A stretch of DNA of 64,000 bases from Nocardioides sp. Root122 (lineage in GTDB: Bacteria > Actinomycetota > Actinomycetes > Propionibacteriales > Nocardioidaceae), in contig NZ_LMDE01000009.1 of NCBI RefSeq assembly GCF_001425025.1, positions 1,047 through 65,046 of the forward strand, written 5' to 3'. Below are positions 29,632 to 37,898 of this stretch, piece by piece (the stretch's first letter is position 1; each line of letters starts with the position of its first letter). The notes under the pieces are model-generated. The model made no database searches and was not told the origin of the DNA. It worked only from the letters and a program-made list of their open reading frames with translations. Position numbers and translations under genes: made by a program.

Positions 29632-31184
29632 AGCGGATCCTCGCGCTGGTGGCGGTGCTCGCCCTGGTGCTCACGGCGTTCGTCGCGGTCGGGGTGGCGC
29701 TCGGGGAGGGTTCCGACGACGCACCCCGGGTGCAGCCCACCCCCTCGCCCACGACCCCGCCGCCGGCCTCGGTCACCCGGGCGCCCGAGCCGGCGCTCAC
29801 CGACGTCTACTCCCAGCGCATCGACTGGCAGCCGTGCGCGAGCAACGACGACCAGGACTGCGGCACGCTCACCGTGCCCATCGACTACGCCGACCCCAGC
29901 GGCGAGACCATCGACCTCGCGCTGCTGCGCGTCCCGGCCTCGGGCGCCCGCGTCGGCTCGATGGTGGTCAACCCGGGCGGCCCCGGCGCGCCCGGGACGT
30001 CGTATGCCGCTGCCGGCGGGCTCGTCTTCCGCAAGCCCCTCCTCCAGGCGTTCGACGTGGTCGGCTTCGACCCGCGCGGCACCGGCCGGTCGGCACCGAT
30101 CGACTGCCTCAGCGACGAGGAGATGGACGCCTACATCGCCGCCGACCCCACCCCCGACACCCCTGAGGAGGTCGAGGACTACGAGGAGACGGTGATGGGG
30201 CTCGGCGCGTCCTGCCAGGAGAGCTCCGGGCCGCTGCTCGGGCACGTCACCACCATCGAGGCTGCCCGCGACATGGACGTGCTGCGCTCCGCGCTGGGCG
30301 AGGAGAAGCTGACCTACCTCGGCGCCTCCTACGGCACCAAGCTCGGCGCCACCTACGCCGAGCTCTTCCCCGAGCGGGTCGGGCGCTTCGTGCTCGACGG
30401 AGCCGTCGACGTCTCGCTCGACCTCCGGGCGATGTCGCTCGACCAGGCCGCGGGCTTCGAGACGGCGCTGCGCGCCTACGTGCAGAACTGCCTGGACTCG
30501 ACCGACAACTGCTTCCTCGGCGACTCGGTCGAGGAGGGCCTGGCGAAGATCAGCGAGCTGCTCGAGCAGGTCGAGGACGAGCCGCTGCCCGCCGGCGACC
30601 GCGAGCTCGAGGTCGGCAACGCGTTCTACGGGATCGTGGCGCCGCTCTACAACCGCGACTACTGGTTCCTCCTGAGCGCCGCGCTGTCCTCGGCGCTCGA
30701 CGGCAAGGGCTCCGCGCTGCTGGAGCTCTCCGACCTCTACTCCTCGCGCGGCTCCGACGGGTCCTACGACGACAACTCGATGGAGGCCATCTACGCGATC
30801 AGCTGCCTCGACGACCCGAGCTCCGTCGACTTCGACACGGTGCCGTCCGAGTTCGCGGCCTTCGAGGAGGCCTCGCCGACCTTCGGCAAGGTGTTCGCCT
30901 GGGGCCTCACCGGGTGCCGCGGGATCGAGGTGACCTCGTCGGAGGAGCCGCTCGACATCCGCGGTGAGGGCGCTGCCCCGATCCTCGTCCTCGGCACCAG
31001 CCGCGACCCGGCGACGCCGATGAAGTGGGCCGAGGCGCTGGCCGCGCAGCTCGACTCGGGCGTGCTCGTCGAGCGCGACGGCGACGGGCACACGGCCTAC
31101 AACTCGGGCAACGAGTGCATCGACACGATCGTCGAGGACTACCTCGTCGAGGGCACCGTGCCCGACGACGGCACGACCTGCTGA
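29628..31184 (+). CDS. Exported alpha/beta hydrolase, tripeptidyl-aminopeptidase (SlpD/TAP) family
   Basis: 518 residues. An N-terminal hydrophobic segment (RILALVAVLALVLTAFVAVG) acts as signal or anchor, followed by a Pro/Thr linker. The hydrolase has PGGPGAPGTSY (oxyanion region), DPRGTGRS, the nucleophile Ser in LGASYGTKLG, the Asp in TSRDPATP and the His in GDGHTAYNSG, all in the order of the TAP family. Such enzymes cleave N-terminal tripeptides or esters outside the membrane. Start GTG 29628 overlaps the holB stop. Coupling to replication genes is a conserved actinobacterial arrangement rather than a functional link. Confidence 0.88.
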   Translation: MKRILALVAVLALVLTAFVAVGVALGEGSDDAPRVQPTPSPTTPPPASVTRAPEPALTDVYSQRIDWQPCASNDDQDCGTLTVPIDYADPSGETIDLALLRVPASGARVGSMVVNPGGPGAPGTSYAAAGGLVFRKPLLQAFDVVGFDPRGTGRSAPIDCLSDEEMDAYIAADPTPDTPEEVEDYEETVMGLGASCQESSGPLLGHVTTIEAARDMDVLRSALGEEKLTYLGASYGTKLGATYAELFPERVGRFVLDGAVDVSLDLRAMSLDQAAGFETALRAYVQNCLDSTDNCFLGDSVEEGLAKISELLEQVEDEPLPAGDRELEVGNAFYGIVAPLYNRDYWFLLSAALSSALDGKGSALLELSDLYSSRGSDGSYDDNSMEAIYAISCLDDPSSVDFDTVPSEFAAFEEASPTFGKVFAWGLTGCRGIEVTSSEEPLDIRGEGAAPILVLGTSRDPATPMKWAEALAAQLDSGVLVERDGDGHTAYNSGNECIDTIVEDYLVEGTVPDDGTTC

Positions 31185-31234
31185 GGGGTCCTTCGGCCCT
31201 GCTGTCCACGACGGCTCCCGCCTAGCGTGGAGCC

Positions 31235-31426
31235 ATGACGACCGCGGCCGCCCGGTGCCCCCTGCGCCCGGGTGACTGGTGCACCCTGTGCGTGCCGGGG
31301 GCGACCGGGCCGCAGGACTGCCCCACGGTCACGGAGGTGATGCGTGACCCGGACCTGCGCGAGCGCCTGGCCGAGCTGCGCCGTGAGGCAGCCGGGTTCA
31401 GCCCTCGAGGGCCGCGTCGAGCGTGA
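31235..31426 (+). CDS. Small Cys-containing protein (possibly DUF6767)
   Basis: 63 residues: CPLRPGDWCTLCVPGATGPQ with a further Cys (DCPTV), then a helical tail (VMRDPDLRERLAELRREAAG). Four Cys in 25 residues suggest a metal site. I recall similar short actinobacterial proteins as DUF6767 but am not certain. The gene overlaps the convergent osmC-like gene by 29 bases, which is tight but possible. Confidence 0.55.
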   Translation: MTTAAARCPLRPGDWCTLCVPGATGPQDCPTVTEVMRDPDLRERLAELRREAAGFSPRGPRRA

Positions 31427-31841
31427 TCGGCACGGAGGAGAGCGCCTTGCTGATCGGGCAGCCCGCCTTGGCCTTCTCGGCCGCATCCAGGAAGCCGGCC
31501 TCGTCGAGACCGTCGACCTCGCCGCGGACGGTGAGCGTGATGCCGGTGAGCTTGAAGCCCCCGGCCTCCTTGTCCTCCCCGAGGGTGACGTCGGCCTTCA
31601 CCTCGAGCGCCTGCGGCGTGCCGCCGGCCTCGGCGATGAGCGCGGAGAGCTGCATGGCGTAGCAGGAGGAGTGGGCCGCAGCGACGAGCTCCTCGGGGCT
31701 CGTCGTGCCGCCGGCGTCCTCCGCGGCGCGCTTGGGGAAGCTGACCTCGTAGGTGCCGACGCCGGAGCTGGAGAGCTCGACCTGACCGGATCCGTCCTGG
31801 AGTCCGCCGTTCCAAGCGGTGCGTGCGGAGCGAGTGGGCAT
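31398..31841 (-). CDS. OsmC-family organic hydroperoxide reductase
   Basis: 147 residues. The two redox Cys are Cys60 in AAAHSSCYAMQL and Cys128 in KAGCPISKAL, the spacing and contexts of OsmC/Ohr proteins. SPEELVAAAHSSC is the hallmark helix. It reduces organic peroxides with a dithiol donor. The start ATG 31841 has an AGGAGG-like ribosome site (CCAGGAGGC) at good spacing. The gene stands alone; the tRNA gene promoter lies behind it, on the opposite strand. Confidence 0.93.
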   Translation of the reverse strand: MPTRSARTAWNGGLQDGSGQVELSSSGVGTYEVSFPKRAAEDAGGTTSPEELVAAAHSSCYAMQLSALIAEAGGTPQALEVKADVTLGEDKEAGGFKLTGITLTVRGEVDGLDEAGFLDAAEKAKAGCPISKALSSVPITLDAALEG

Positions 31842-31929
31842 CGTGCCTCCTGGGGTGAGGTGGTGCGGTCGCTCCCGAACCTAGCCGGTGCGTCCCACCC
31901 CGTGATTTCTGCCGGACGCAGGGGCTCCG

Positions 31930-31935
31930 TATACT
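31930..31935 (+). promoter_or_regulatory. -10 element of the tRNA-Thr promoter
   Basis: TATACT, close to the consensus, lies 35 bases before the tRNA 5' end. The -35 region is less clear; TTTCTG at 31906-31911 would give an 18-base spacer. Confidence 0.55.
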
Positions 31936-31970
31936 CGCCCACGGTCCATCGAGCACGCTCGACGAACCAA

Positions 31971-32043
31971 GCCGCCTTAGCTCAGTCGGTAGAGCGAATC
32001 ACTCGTAATGATTAGGTCGTCAGTTCGATTCTGACAGGCGGCT
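31971..32043 (+). tRNA. tRNA-Thr (anticodon CGT)
   Basis: 73 bases fold as a standard cloverleaf. The acceptor stem GCCGCCT pairs with AGGCGGC (7 pairs). The D arm is AGCTCAGTCGGTAGAGC-like. The anticodon stem AATCA/TGATT encloses loop CTCGTAA with anticodon CGT at 32004-32006, exactly positions 34-36. The T arm has GTTCGATTC. The 3' end continues TCC rather than a full CCA, so CCA must be added after transcription. Confidence 0.97.
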
Positions 32044-32045
32044 CC

Positions 32046-32081
32046 GACTCCCCCGGGGACCCGAGACCCTGGGGGAGTCTT
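32046..32081 (+). terminator. Terminator of the tRNA-Thr gene
   Basis: GACTCCCCC at 32046-32054 pairs with GGGGGAGTC at 32071-32079, followed by TT. It starts 3 bases after the mature tRNA end. Confidence 0.8.
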
Positions 32082-32099
32082 CACGTCCGGGCGCGCCCG

Positions 32100-33029
32100 T
32101 CAGAGGTAGCGGTCGAACCACTCCAGGATCCGGTCGGGCTCGCGCTGGAAGTGCGCGTACCCGTCCCAGCGACGCGTCGTCCCCTCGATCCAGAACAGGT
32201 CCTTCTCGGCGGTGGCGAGGTTGTCGTGGATCGCCTGGACATCGCTCGGGTGCGTGTAGACGTCGTCGCGCACCTGGTAGAGCAGCGTCGGCACCCGCAC
32301 GCTGCTCGCCCACGCGACGGGCGACATCTCCTCGATGTGGAAGCTCGTCCTGCGGAAGACGAGGTCGTCGAGGTCCTGCATCCGCTCGACGGGGATCCCG
32401 AACCGCTCGAGGGCGCGTGCCATGGACACCCCGGCGGACAACGGCTGGGGGCTGACCATGCAACGGACGTCCTCGAACTCCGCGGGCGCACGGGTCATGG
32501 CCTTCATGGTGGCGTTCGCGCCCACGCACCGGCTGAACAGCCCGATGCGCGCTCCGGCGAGGTCGGGCCTGCTCCGCGCGTACCGCAACGACCCGATCAC
32601 GTCGCGCGACTCGAAGTTCCCGACGGTGAAGACGCCTCCGTTGCCCGTGCCGCTCTGGCCGAAGTTCCGCAGGTCGTAGGCGAGGACGTGGTAGCCCGCG
32701 TCGTGGAGCAGCCGGTAGTCGGGCACGAAGTTGATCTCGAAGTCGTTCCCCGTGGCGGCGGCGATGGAGCGCCACGGCTCGAGGTGGGACGGCAGTCCGG
32801 CGCGGGTGAACCAGCGGGGGTGGTTGGCGATGACCAGGCGGTCCGAGCCCGGGGCGGGGATGAACCACCCCTCGAGCGGTACGCCGTCCTCGGACGGGAA
32901 TGTCACGTCCTCGTAGTCCAGCCCGGCCTCCGAGGGCCGGCGGTGGATCGGGGCGCGGGGCCAGTCGACGAAGCTGTCGGCCATCTTCTGGAGCGTCTCG
33001 GTGAGGCGTGGGTCGTCTGTCGCAGTCAT
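32100..33029 (-). CDS. Alpha/beta hydrolase with a cysteine in the nucleophile elbow
   Basis: 309 residues from ATG 33029; a longer frame to 33062 adds only non-conserved residues. The fold is clear: DVTFPSEDGVPLEGWFIP, AYDLRNFGQSG, and the elbow RIGLFSRCVGAN. Aligned to the usual G-x-S-x-G elbow, the nucleophile is Cys168, with Ser and Ala at the flanking Gly positions. An acid (VRDDVYTH, about 257) and a His (DGYAHF, about 292) complete a triad. A Cys nucleophile is known in dienelactone hydrolases. It is divergent from an XRE regulator with 86 bases between, which suggests control by it. Substrate unknown. Confidence 0.8.
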   Translation of the reverse strand: MTATDDPRLTETLQKMADSFVDWPRAPIHRRPSEAGLDYEDVTFPSEDGVPLEGWFIPAPGSDRLVIANHPRWFTRAGLPSHLEPWRSIAAATGNDFEINFVPDYRLLHDAGYHVLAYDLRNFGQSGTGNGGVFTVGNFESRDVIGSLRYARSRPDLAGARIGLFSRCVGANATMKAMTRAPAEFEDVRCMVSPQPLSAGVSMARALERFGIPVERMQDLDDLVFRRTSFHIEEMSPVAWASSVRVPTLLYQVRDDVYTHPSDVQAIHDNLATAEKDLFWIEGTTRRWDGYAHFQREPDRILEWFDRYL

Positions 33030-33115
33030 GGCGTCGACCGTGCCGCCCGCCGGGCGACGCAACCAGACACAACCTGTACCTGTCGCGGACCTCGAGCACC
33101 TCGCACACTGGAGCC

Positions 33116-33967
33116 GTGGACAAGGACGAGCTGGCGGGCTTCCTGCGGAGCAGGAGGGAGCGCGTCACCCCCGCGGACGTGGGCCTGCCGGCGGGCACTC
33201 GGCGGCGTACACCGGGACTGCGCCGGGAGGAGGTCGCCCAGCTGGCGTTCATCTCGACCGAGTACTACACCCGCCTCGAACAGGGGCGCGCGCCGTGGCC
33301 GTCCCGGGAGGTCCTGGCCGGACTCACGCGCGCCCTCCGGCTCGACGACGCCGAGCGCGACCACCTCCACCGGCTTGCCGGCTCACCGGTGGCGGAGCGG
33401 CCGGGCCCGTCGCGCCAGGTGCGCGCGAGCGTCCTGGAGCTGATCGACCGCGTGCCCCACGCCGCCGCGCTGGTCACCTCGGCGACCTTCGAGGTGATCG
33501 CCTGGAACCCGCTCGCGGCAGCGCTGATGGAGGACTTCTCGGCACGCTCGCGCGAGGACCGCAACCTGGCCCGTCGCCTGTTCCTGGGGCCGCACGAGCA
33601 CGGCCAACGGCTCTACGGTGTGTCCGACCTCGAGGAGTTCGGGCGCTACGCCGCGGCACGGCTGCGCGTCGCGCTGGGCCGCTACCCGCAGGACCCGGAG
33701 CTGGTCGGGCTCGTCGCCGACCTGCAGCAGGGCAGCGAGGAGTTCGCCCGCCTCTGGGAGCTGCACGACGTCACGGCGCTGCCGGCCCTCGTGAAGACCT
33801 TCGACCATCGCGTGGTGGGTCCCGTGACGGTCGCCTGTGACACCTTCGACATCACCGAGCGGGGCCAGCAGCTCGTCCTCTACACCGCCGAGCGCGGCTC
33901 GCCGGACGAGGCGTCCCTGAAGTTGTTGTCGGTCATCGGCACCCAGCGCATGGACGGGGCTCGCTGA
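33116..33967 (+). CDS. XRE-family regulator with MmyB-like ligand-binding domain
   Basis: 283 residues from GTG 33116. Residues 5-80 carry the HTH (TPGLRREEVAQLAFISTEYY, then TRLEQGRAPWPS), which is exactly the MmyB-type XRE motif. Residues 105-265 match the MmyB C-terminal PAS-like ligand domain (FEVIAWNPLAAALM, then ARRLFLGP). A longer frame upstream is open but lacks similarity, and VDKDELAGFLRSRR is the family's usual N-terminus. Members usually regulate a divergent enzyme, here the Cys-hydrolase. A GACA...TGTC dyad lies in the 86-base gap and could be its operator. Confidence 0.9.
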   Translation: MDKDELAGFLRSRRERVTPADVGLPAGTRRRTPGLRREEVAQLAFISTEYYTRLEQGRAPWPSREVLAGLTRALRLDDAERDHLHRLAGSPVAERPGPSRQVRASVLELIDRVPHAAALVTSATFEVIAWNPLAAALMEDFSARSREDRNLARRLFLGPHEHGQRLYGVSDLEEFGRYAAARLRVALGRYPQDPELVGLVADLQQGSEEFARLWELHDVTALPALVKTFDHRVVGPVTVACDTFDITERGQQLVLYTAERGSPDEASLKLLSVIGTQRMDGAR

Positions 33968-34000
33968 GCGGGCAGACAGGCATGCGGAACACTGGCGGAC

Positions 34001-34840
34001 ATGACGGTGCAGCCGGTCGACATGCCCGTGGTCGAGCTCGGCGAGGGCGCGCGGTGGTGGGCGTCGGGTCCGGTGCAGGTCGACCTGCTTGCCGGACGGC
34101 TGCTCTCGGTCGGTCCGCAGGGGATCGCGGAGGTGCTCGCCCTCGACGTGCCGCTCGGCGCCGCGGCGCCGCGCACGGGCGGCGGTCTGGCGCTGGTTGC
34201 CGGCACGTCCGTGCACTTGCTGGACGACGGCGCGGATGCGCCCACGGTCGTCATCGACACCGGGCTGGACCCGCGGTCGATGCGCGTCAACGACGCCTGC
34301 ACGGACGAGGCCGGCCGGCTCTGGTTCGGCCTGATGGCGTACGACGCCACTCCCGGCAGCGGATCGCTGTGGCGGCTCGAGCCGGACCACAGCCTGGCGC
34401 GCGTCCTCGACGGGATCACGATCCCCAACGGCCCGGTGATCGACCACCGCCGCGGGGTCCTCTACCTCGCCGACAGCGCACGAGGCCTCGTCCTCCGCGG
34501 CACGATCGACGTCGCCACCGGCGAGCTGGGCGTCCTGGAGACGTTCGCGCACGTGCCGGACGCCAGTCCGGACGGCATGGCCCTGGACGACGAGGGTCTG
34601 CTGTGGAGCGCGCTGTGGGGCGGGTCGCGACTGCACTGCTACGACCTCGACGGATCGCTCGCCTCCGTCGTGCCGCTCCCGGCGAGCCAGCCGACCAGCA
34701 TCGCGTTCGATCCAACCGGCGGACCGGCCCTGGTGACCACGGCACGGCACGGCCTGGCGCACCCGGGCGACCTCGACGGCAGGTCTTTCTGGGTCGACCT
34801 CGGCCGGTCGGCTCGGCCCGCTCTTCCCTACGGCGGATAG
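34001..34840 (+). CDS. SMP-30/gluconolactonase-like beta-propeller hydrolase
   Basis: 279 residues. LGEGARWW (metal-binding Glu), MRVNDACTDEAGRLWFG (Asn/Asp pair typical of SMP-30), TIPNGPVID and ASPDGMALDDEGLLWSALW are in family order, giving the metal-binding Glu, Asn, Asn and Asp set. Members hydrolyse sugar lactones using a divalent metal. The gene lies 33 bases after the XRE regulator on the same strand, so the two may be cotranscribed. Sugar-acid metabolism would fit the nearby Entner-Doudoroff genes; this is inference. Confidence 0.85.
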   Translation: MTVQPVDMPVVELGEGARWWASGPVQVDLLAGRLLSVGPQGIAEVLALDVPLGAAAPRTGGGLALVAGTSVHLLDDGADAPTVVIDTGLDPRSMRVNDACTDEAGRLWFGLMAYDATPGSGSLWRLEPDHSLARVLDGITIPNGPVIDHRRGVLYLADSARGLVLRGTIDVATGELGVLETFAHVPDASPDGMALDDEGLLWSALWGGSRLHCYDLDGSLASVVPLPASQPTSIAFDPTGGPALVTTARHGLAHPGDLDGRSFWVDLGRSARPALPYGG

Positions 34841-34850
34841 CGCCGATCGG

Positions 34851-35888
34851 CTAGGCCTCGGGCCAGAGCGAGTGGTAGGCGTTGATCGCCGGCTGGCCGC
34901 CGAGGTGGGCGTAGAGCACGTGCGAGTCGCGCGGGATCTCCCCCTCGACGACCAGGTCGATGAGCCCGGCGAGCGACTTCCCCTCGTAGACGGGGTCGGT
35001 GATCATCGCCTCGAGCTGCGCGCCCAGTGCCATCGCCTCCATCGTGGAGTCGACCGGGAGGCCGTAGAGCTCCCCGGCCCAGCCCTCGAGCACGGTGATC
35101 TCGTCGTCGCGCAGGTCGCGGCCGAGCTCGATCAGCTCGGCGGTGTGCCGGGCGATCCGTGCGACCTGGTCGCGGGTCTTCTCGAGCGTGGCGCTGGCGT
35201 CGATGCCCAGCACCCGGCGGCGTACGCCGGTGAGGTCCTCGAGCGCCGCGAACCCGGCGATCATGCCGGCGTGCGTGGACCCGGTCACGGTGCACACGAC
35301 GATCGTGTCGAAGGTGACGCCCAGCGCCTTCTCCTGCTCGGCCACCTCGAAGGCCCAGCTGGCGAAGCCCAGGCCGCCGAGGCGGTGCTCGCTGGCGCCC
35401 GCCGGGATGGCGTACGGCGTCCCGCCCACCGCCTCGACCTCGCTGATCGCGTCCTTCCACGAGTCGCGGATGCCGATGTCGAAGCCGTGCGGGTCGAGGC
35501 GTGAGTCGGCGCCCATCATCCGGCTGAGCAGGATGTTGCCGACCTGGGTGTTGGTCGGGTCGTCCCACGGCACCCACTTCTCCTGCACCAGCCGGCACTT
35601 CAGGCCGAGGTGCGCGGCGACCGCGGCGACCTGGCGGGTGTGGTTGGACTGGTAGCCGCCGATCGAGACGAGCGTGTCGGCGCCGGAGACGAGCACGTCG
35701 GGGACGATGTACTCCAGCTTGCGGACCTTGTTGCCGCCGAAGGCCAGGCCGCTGTTGACGTCCTCGCGCTTCGCCCAGACCGTCGCACCGCCACCGCGCC
35801 CTGCCAGGTGCTGGGTGAGCCGCTTGAGCTCGTGGACGGGCGAGGGACCGAAGGTCAACGGGTAGCGCTCGAACTGCTCGAGGATCAC
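34851..35888 (-). CDS. acdS: 1-aminocyclopropane-1-carboxylate deaminase
   Basis: 345 residues, the usual length. The PLP lysine is in [12 protein letters not shown]. The [12 protein letters not shown] motif and the C-terminal [13 protein letters not shown] and YAHLGG are those of ACC deaminase, which splits ACC to 2-oxobutyrate and ammonia. The related D-cysteine desulfhydrases share the fold; the residues seen and the full-length match to AcdS favour deaminase, but activity should be tested. It is translationally coupled (ATGA) to the upstream GntR regulator. AcdS is typical of plant-associated actinobacteria. Confidence 0.88.
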   Translation of the reverse strand: MILEQFERYPLTFGPSPVHELKRLTQHLAGRGGGATVWAKREDVNSGLAFGGNKVRKLEYIVPDVLVSGADTLVSIGGYQSNHTRQVAAVAAHLGLKCRLVQEKWVPWDDPTNTQVGNILLSRMMGADSRLDPHGFDIGIRDSWKDAISEVEAVGGTPYAIPAGASEHRLGGLGFASWAFEVAEQEKALGVTFDTIVVCTVTGSTHAGMIAGFAALEDLTGVRRRVLGIDASATLEKTRDQVARIARHTAELIELGRDLRDDEITVLEGWAGELYGLPVDSTMEAMALGAQLEAMITDPVYEGKSLAGLIDLVVEGEIPRDSHVLYAHLGGQPAINAYHSLWPEA

Positions 35889-36559
35889 GGGTTCTCCAGT
35901 GGTGACGGGGGCGGGGGTGAGGGGGTCAGCTCGTGGAAGGTGCCGAACGCGACGGCGGAGGCGCCGTCGACGTCGCCGGCGGCGCAGAGGCGGATCAGCT
36001 CGGCGTGCCGGGCGACCGAGTCGCGGCCGTCGAGGGAGGCGAAGCGCAGGCGCTCGGCGCGACGCAGGACCGGGGTGAACTGCTCGAGGACGGTCGCGAG
36101 GGACCGGTTGCCGCAGACCGTGACGGGGACGCCGTGGAGCTCGTCGTCGGCTGCGAGCGCGGCCTCGACGTCCCCGGCGGTGACGGCCTGCTCGAAGCGG
36201 TCGTTGGCCTCGCGCATCCGCTCCACGTCGTCCGCGGTGAGGCTCGGCACTGCCTCGCGGACCGCGAGCTCGTGCATCGCCGCGACCACGTCGCGCGCCT
36301 CGCGGACCGCACGCTCGCTGATGGTGCTGACGGTCGTGGAGCGGCCCGGACGTGCCACGACCAGCCCGGTCTGCCCCAGCCGCAGGAGCGCCTCGCGGAC
36401 CGGCGTACGACTGACGCCCAGCCAGGTCGCGAGCTCGGCGTCCCTCAGCTGCTCGCCGGGCTCGAAGGTGCCGTCGATGATCGCGTCGCGCAGTCGGCCG
36501 TAGACGTCGTCGCGCAGCAGCCGGCGGTCGGTGGGGGGTGAGGTCAGGGGGACAGGCAT
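35885..36559 (-). CDS. GntR/FadR-family regulator of the ACC deaminase gene
   Basis: 224 residues from ATG 36559; a further in-frame start at 36589 would overlap the operator. The winged helix is at about 12-75 ([16 protein letters not shown], then [15 protein letters not shown]). The FCD effector domain spans about 85-205 and keeps the metal-binding His and Asp pattern ([14 protein letters not shown]). The start is 7 bases from a perfect palindrome, and its stop overlaps acdS, so it likely represses itself and acdS. In other actinobacteria acdS is also paired with a GntR regulator. Ligand unknown. Confidence 0.88.
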   Translation of the reverse strand: MPVPLTSPPTDRRLLRDDVYGRLRDAIIDGTFEPGEQLRDAELATWLGVSRTPVREALLRLGQTGLVVARPGRSTTVSTISERAVREARDVVAAMHELAVREAVPSLTADDVERMREANDRFEQAVTAGDVEAALAADDELHGVPVTVCGNRSLATVLEQFTPVLRRAERLRFASLDGRDSVARHAELIRLCAAGDVDGASAVAFGTFHELTPSPPPPSPLENP

Positions 36560-36566
36560 GGCGGTA

Positions 36567-36580
36567 TGCAATATATTGCA
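36567..36580. promoter_or_regulatory. Perfect palindrome, likely GntR operator
   Basis: TGCAATATATTGCA is a perfect 14-base palindrome and unusually AT-rich for this genome. It ends 7 bases before the GntR start codon, so a bound dimer would block transcription or ribosome access. Confidence 0.75.
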
Positions 36581-36616
36581 GCCGGGCACGACGACGTCAA
36601 GGATCGATCCGCGGAC

Positions 36617-37807
36617 TCACGCCCGCAGCGCGGCCTCGACGGCGGCGGGCGAGAGCACCTCGTCGAGCGCGAGCTGGGCGCAGCCCACGAGGCCGGCGCG
36701 GTCGCCGTGGGCGACCGGGACGACCTGGAGGTCGCGGCCCGCGAGCGCCGTGGTGCTGGCGAAGAGTCCCTCGCGGAGCCCCGCGGAGAACACGTCGAAG
36801 GCCCCCGCCATGTCGCCGCCGACCGCGACGGCGCGGGGGTTGGTGACGATGACGATCGCGGCGAGCGCCTCGCCGATGTGGCGCCCCGACTCGCGTACGA
36901 CGGCGCGGGCGCGACCGTTGCCCTGGACGGCCTGCGCGACGAGGTCGCGGACGTGGTGGACGTGGTCGCCGTCGAACGACTCCACCAGCGCCCAGCCGCC
37001 GGCCACAGTCTCCAGGCAGCCCACGTCGCCACAGCGGCACGACTGCTCGGCGGCGGCCGCGACCTTGACGTGACCCAGCTGTCCGGCGGCGCCGCGGTGC
37101 CCGCGCACGATGTGGCCGGCGGCGACCAGGCCGAGCCCGATGCCGGTGGAGGCCTTGAGCACGAGGGCGTCGTCGCGCTCGGTCAGCGTCGTCGGGGGGA
37201 CCCGCAGCTGCGAGAGCGCCATGACGTTGCAGTCGGTGTCGACGAGCACGGGTGCGGAGGTCACCTGGCGCAGGTAGGGGGCGAGCGGCACGCCGTCCCA
37301 TCCGGCGAGCGCGGGGGAGTCGACACTCATCACCCGGTCCCCGTCGACCACGCCCGCGAGCGACATGCCCACGCCGCGCACGTCGTCGGCGCTGCGGCCG
37401 AGGGCGGCAAGCATCTCGGAGAGGTGTCGCACCACGACGGGCATCACCACGTCGGGGCCGGCGCCCACCTCCTGCTCGTGGCTGACCGAGGCCAGCTCGG
37501 TGCCCTCGAGGTCGTGCACGGCCACCTGCGACCGGCTGCGGCCGAGGGCCACGGCCAGCACCAGGCCCGCCTCGGCGTTGAGCACGAGGGTGCTGGCCGG
37601 GCGACCGCCGGTGGCGGACTCCTGCTCGCCCTCCACGACGAGGCCGGCGCGCTCGAGGGTGGTGAGGCGTGCGGTGACGGCGGTGCGGGACAGGCCGGTG
37701 AGCCGGCCGATCTCGCCCCGCGTCGTGGCGCGGCCCGACCGGATCAGGGCGAGCACGTCGCCCGCGCCGGTGGCCGGGGCCGGAAGGGGGGCGGGGGCGG
37801 TCGACAT
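36617..37807 (-). CDS. ROK-family transcriptional regulator or sugar kinase-like protein
   Basis: 396 residues. An N-terminal winged helix (about 20-75: TRGEIGRLTGLSRTAVTARL) is joined to a ROK domain. The zinc site is seen as GQLGHVKVA followed by CRCGDVGCLET. The ATP and sugar sites are partly kept (LVLKASTGIGLGLV, VIVTNPRAVAVGGDM). The HTH marks it as a NagC/XylR-like regulator; it may keep little kinase activity. It is divergent from zwf across 91 bases with a dyad, so it may control the Entner-Doudoroff operon. Gene pair position is the only basis for the target. Confidence 0.88.
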   Translation of the reverse strand: MSTAPAPLPAPATGAGDVLALIRSGRATTRGEIGRLTGLSRTAVTARLTTLERAGLVVEGEQESATGGRPASTLVLNAEAGLVLAVALGRSRSQVAVHDLEGTELASVSHEQEVGAGPDVVMPVVVRHLSEMLAALGRSADDVRGVGMSLAGVVDGDRVMSVDSPALAGWDGVPLAPYLRQVTSAPVLVDTDCNVMALSQLRVPPTTLTERDDALVLKASTGIGLGLVAAGHIVRGHRGAAGQLGHVKVAAAAEQSCRCGDVGCLETVAGGWALVESFDGDHVHHVRDLVAQAVQGNGRARAVVRESGRHIGEALAAIVIVTNPRAVAVGGDMAGAFDVFSAGLREGLFASTTALAGRDLQVVPVAHGDRAGLVGCAQLALDEVLSPAAVEAALRA

Positions 37808-37867
37808 GGTGCCCAGAGTGTGTCATCAGACGAGATAAGTCCATGGAAAACCGAAGTTGCGTTGCGC

Positions 37868-37885
37868 ACGGACGTATAGGTCCGT
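37868..37885. promoter_or_regulatory. Inverted repeat upstream of zwf
   Basis: ACGGAC at 37868-37873 and GTCCGT at 37880-37885 form a perfect 6+6 dyad with a 6-base spacer GTATAG, 13 bases before the zwf start. It lies between the ROK regulator and zwf and is a candidate operator for it or for the LacI protein. Confidence 0.45.
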
Positions 37886-37898
37886 AGCGTCCTGCCCC

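Noticed and set aside
33008..33115. N-terminal extension of the XRE regulator
   Set aside because: The extra 36 residues run through the divergent promoter region, have no family similarity, and the usual family N-terminus begins at GTG 33116.
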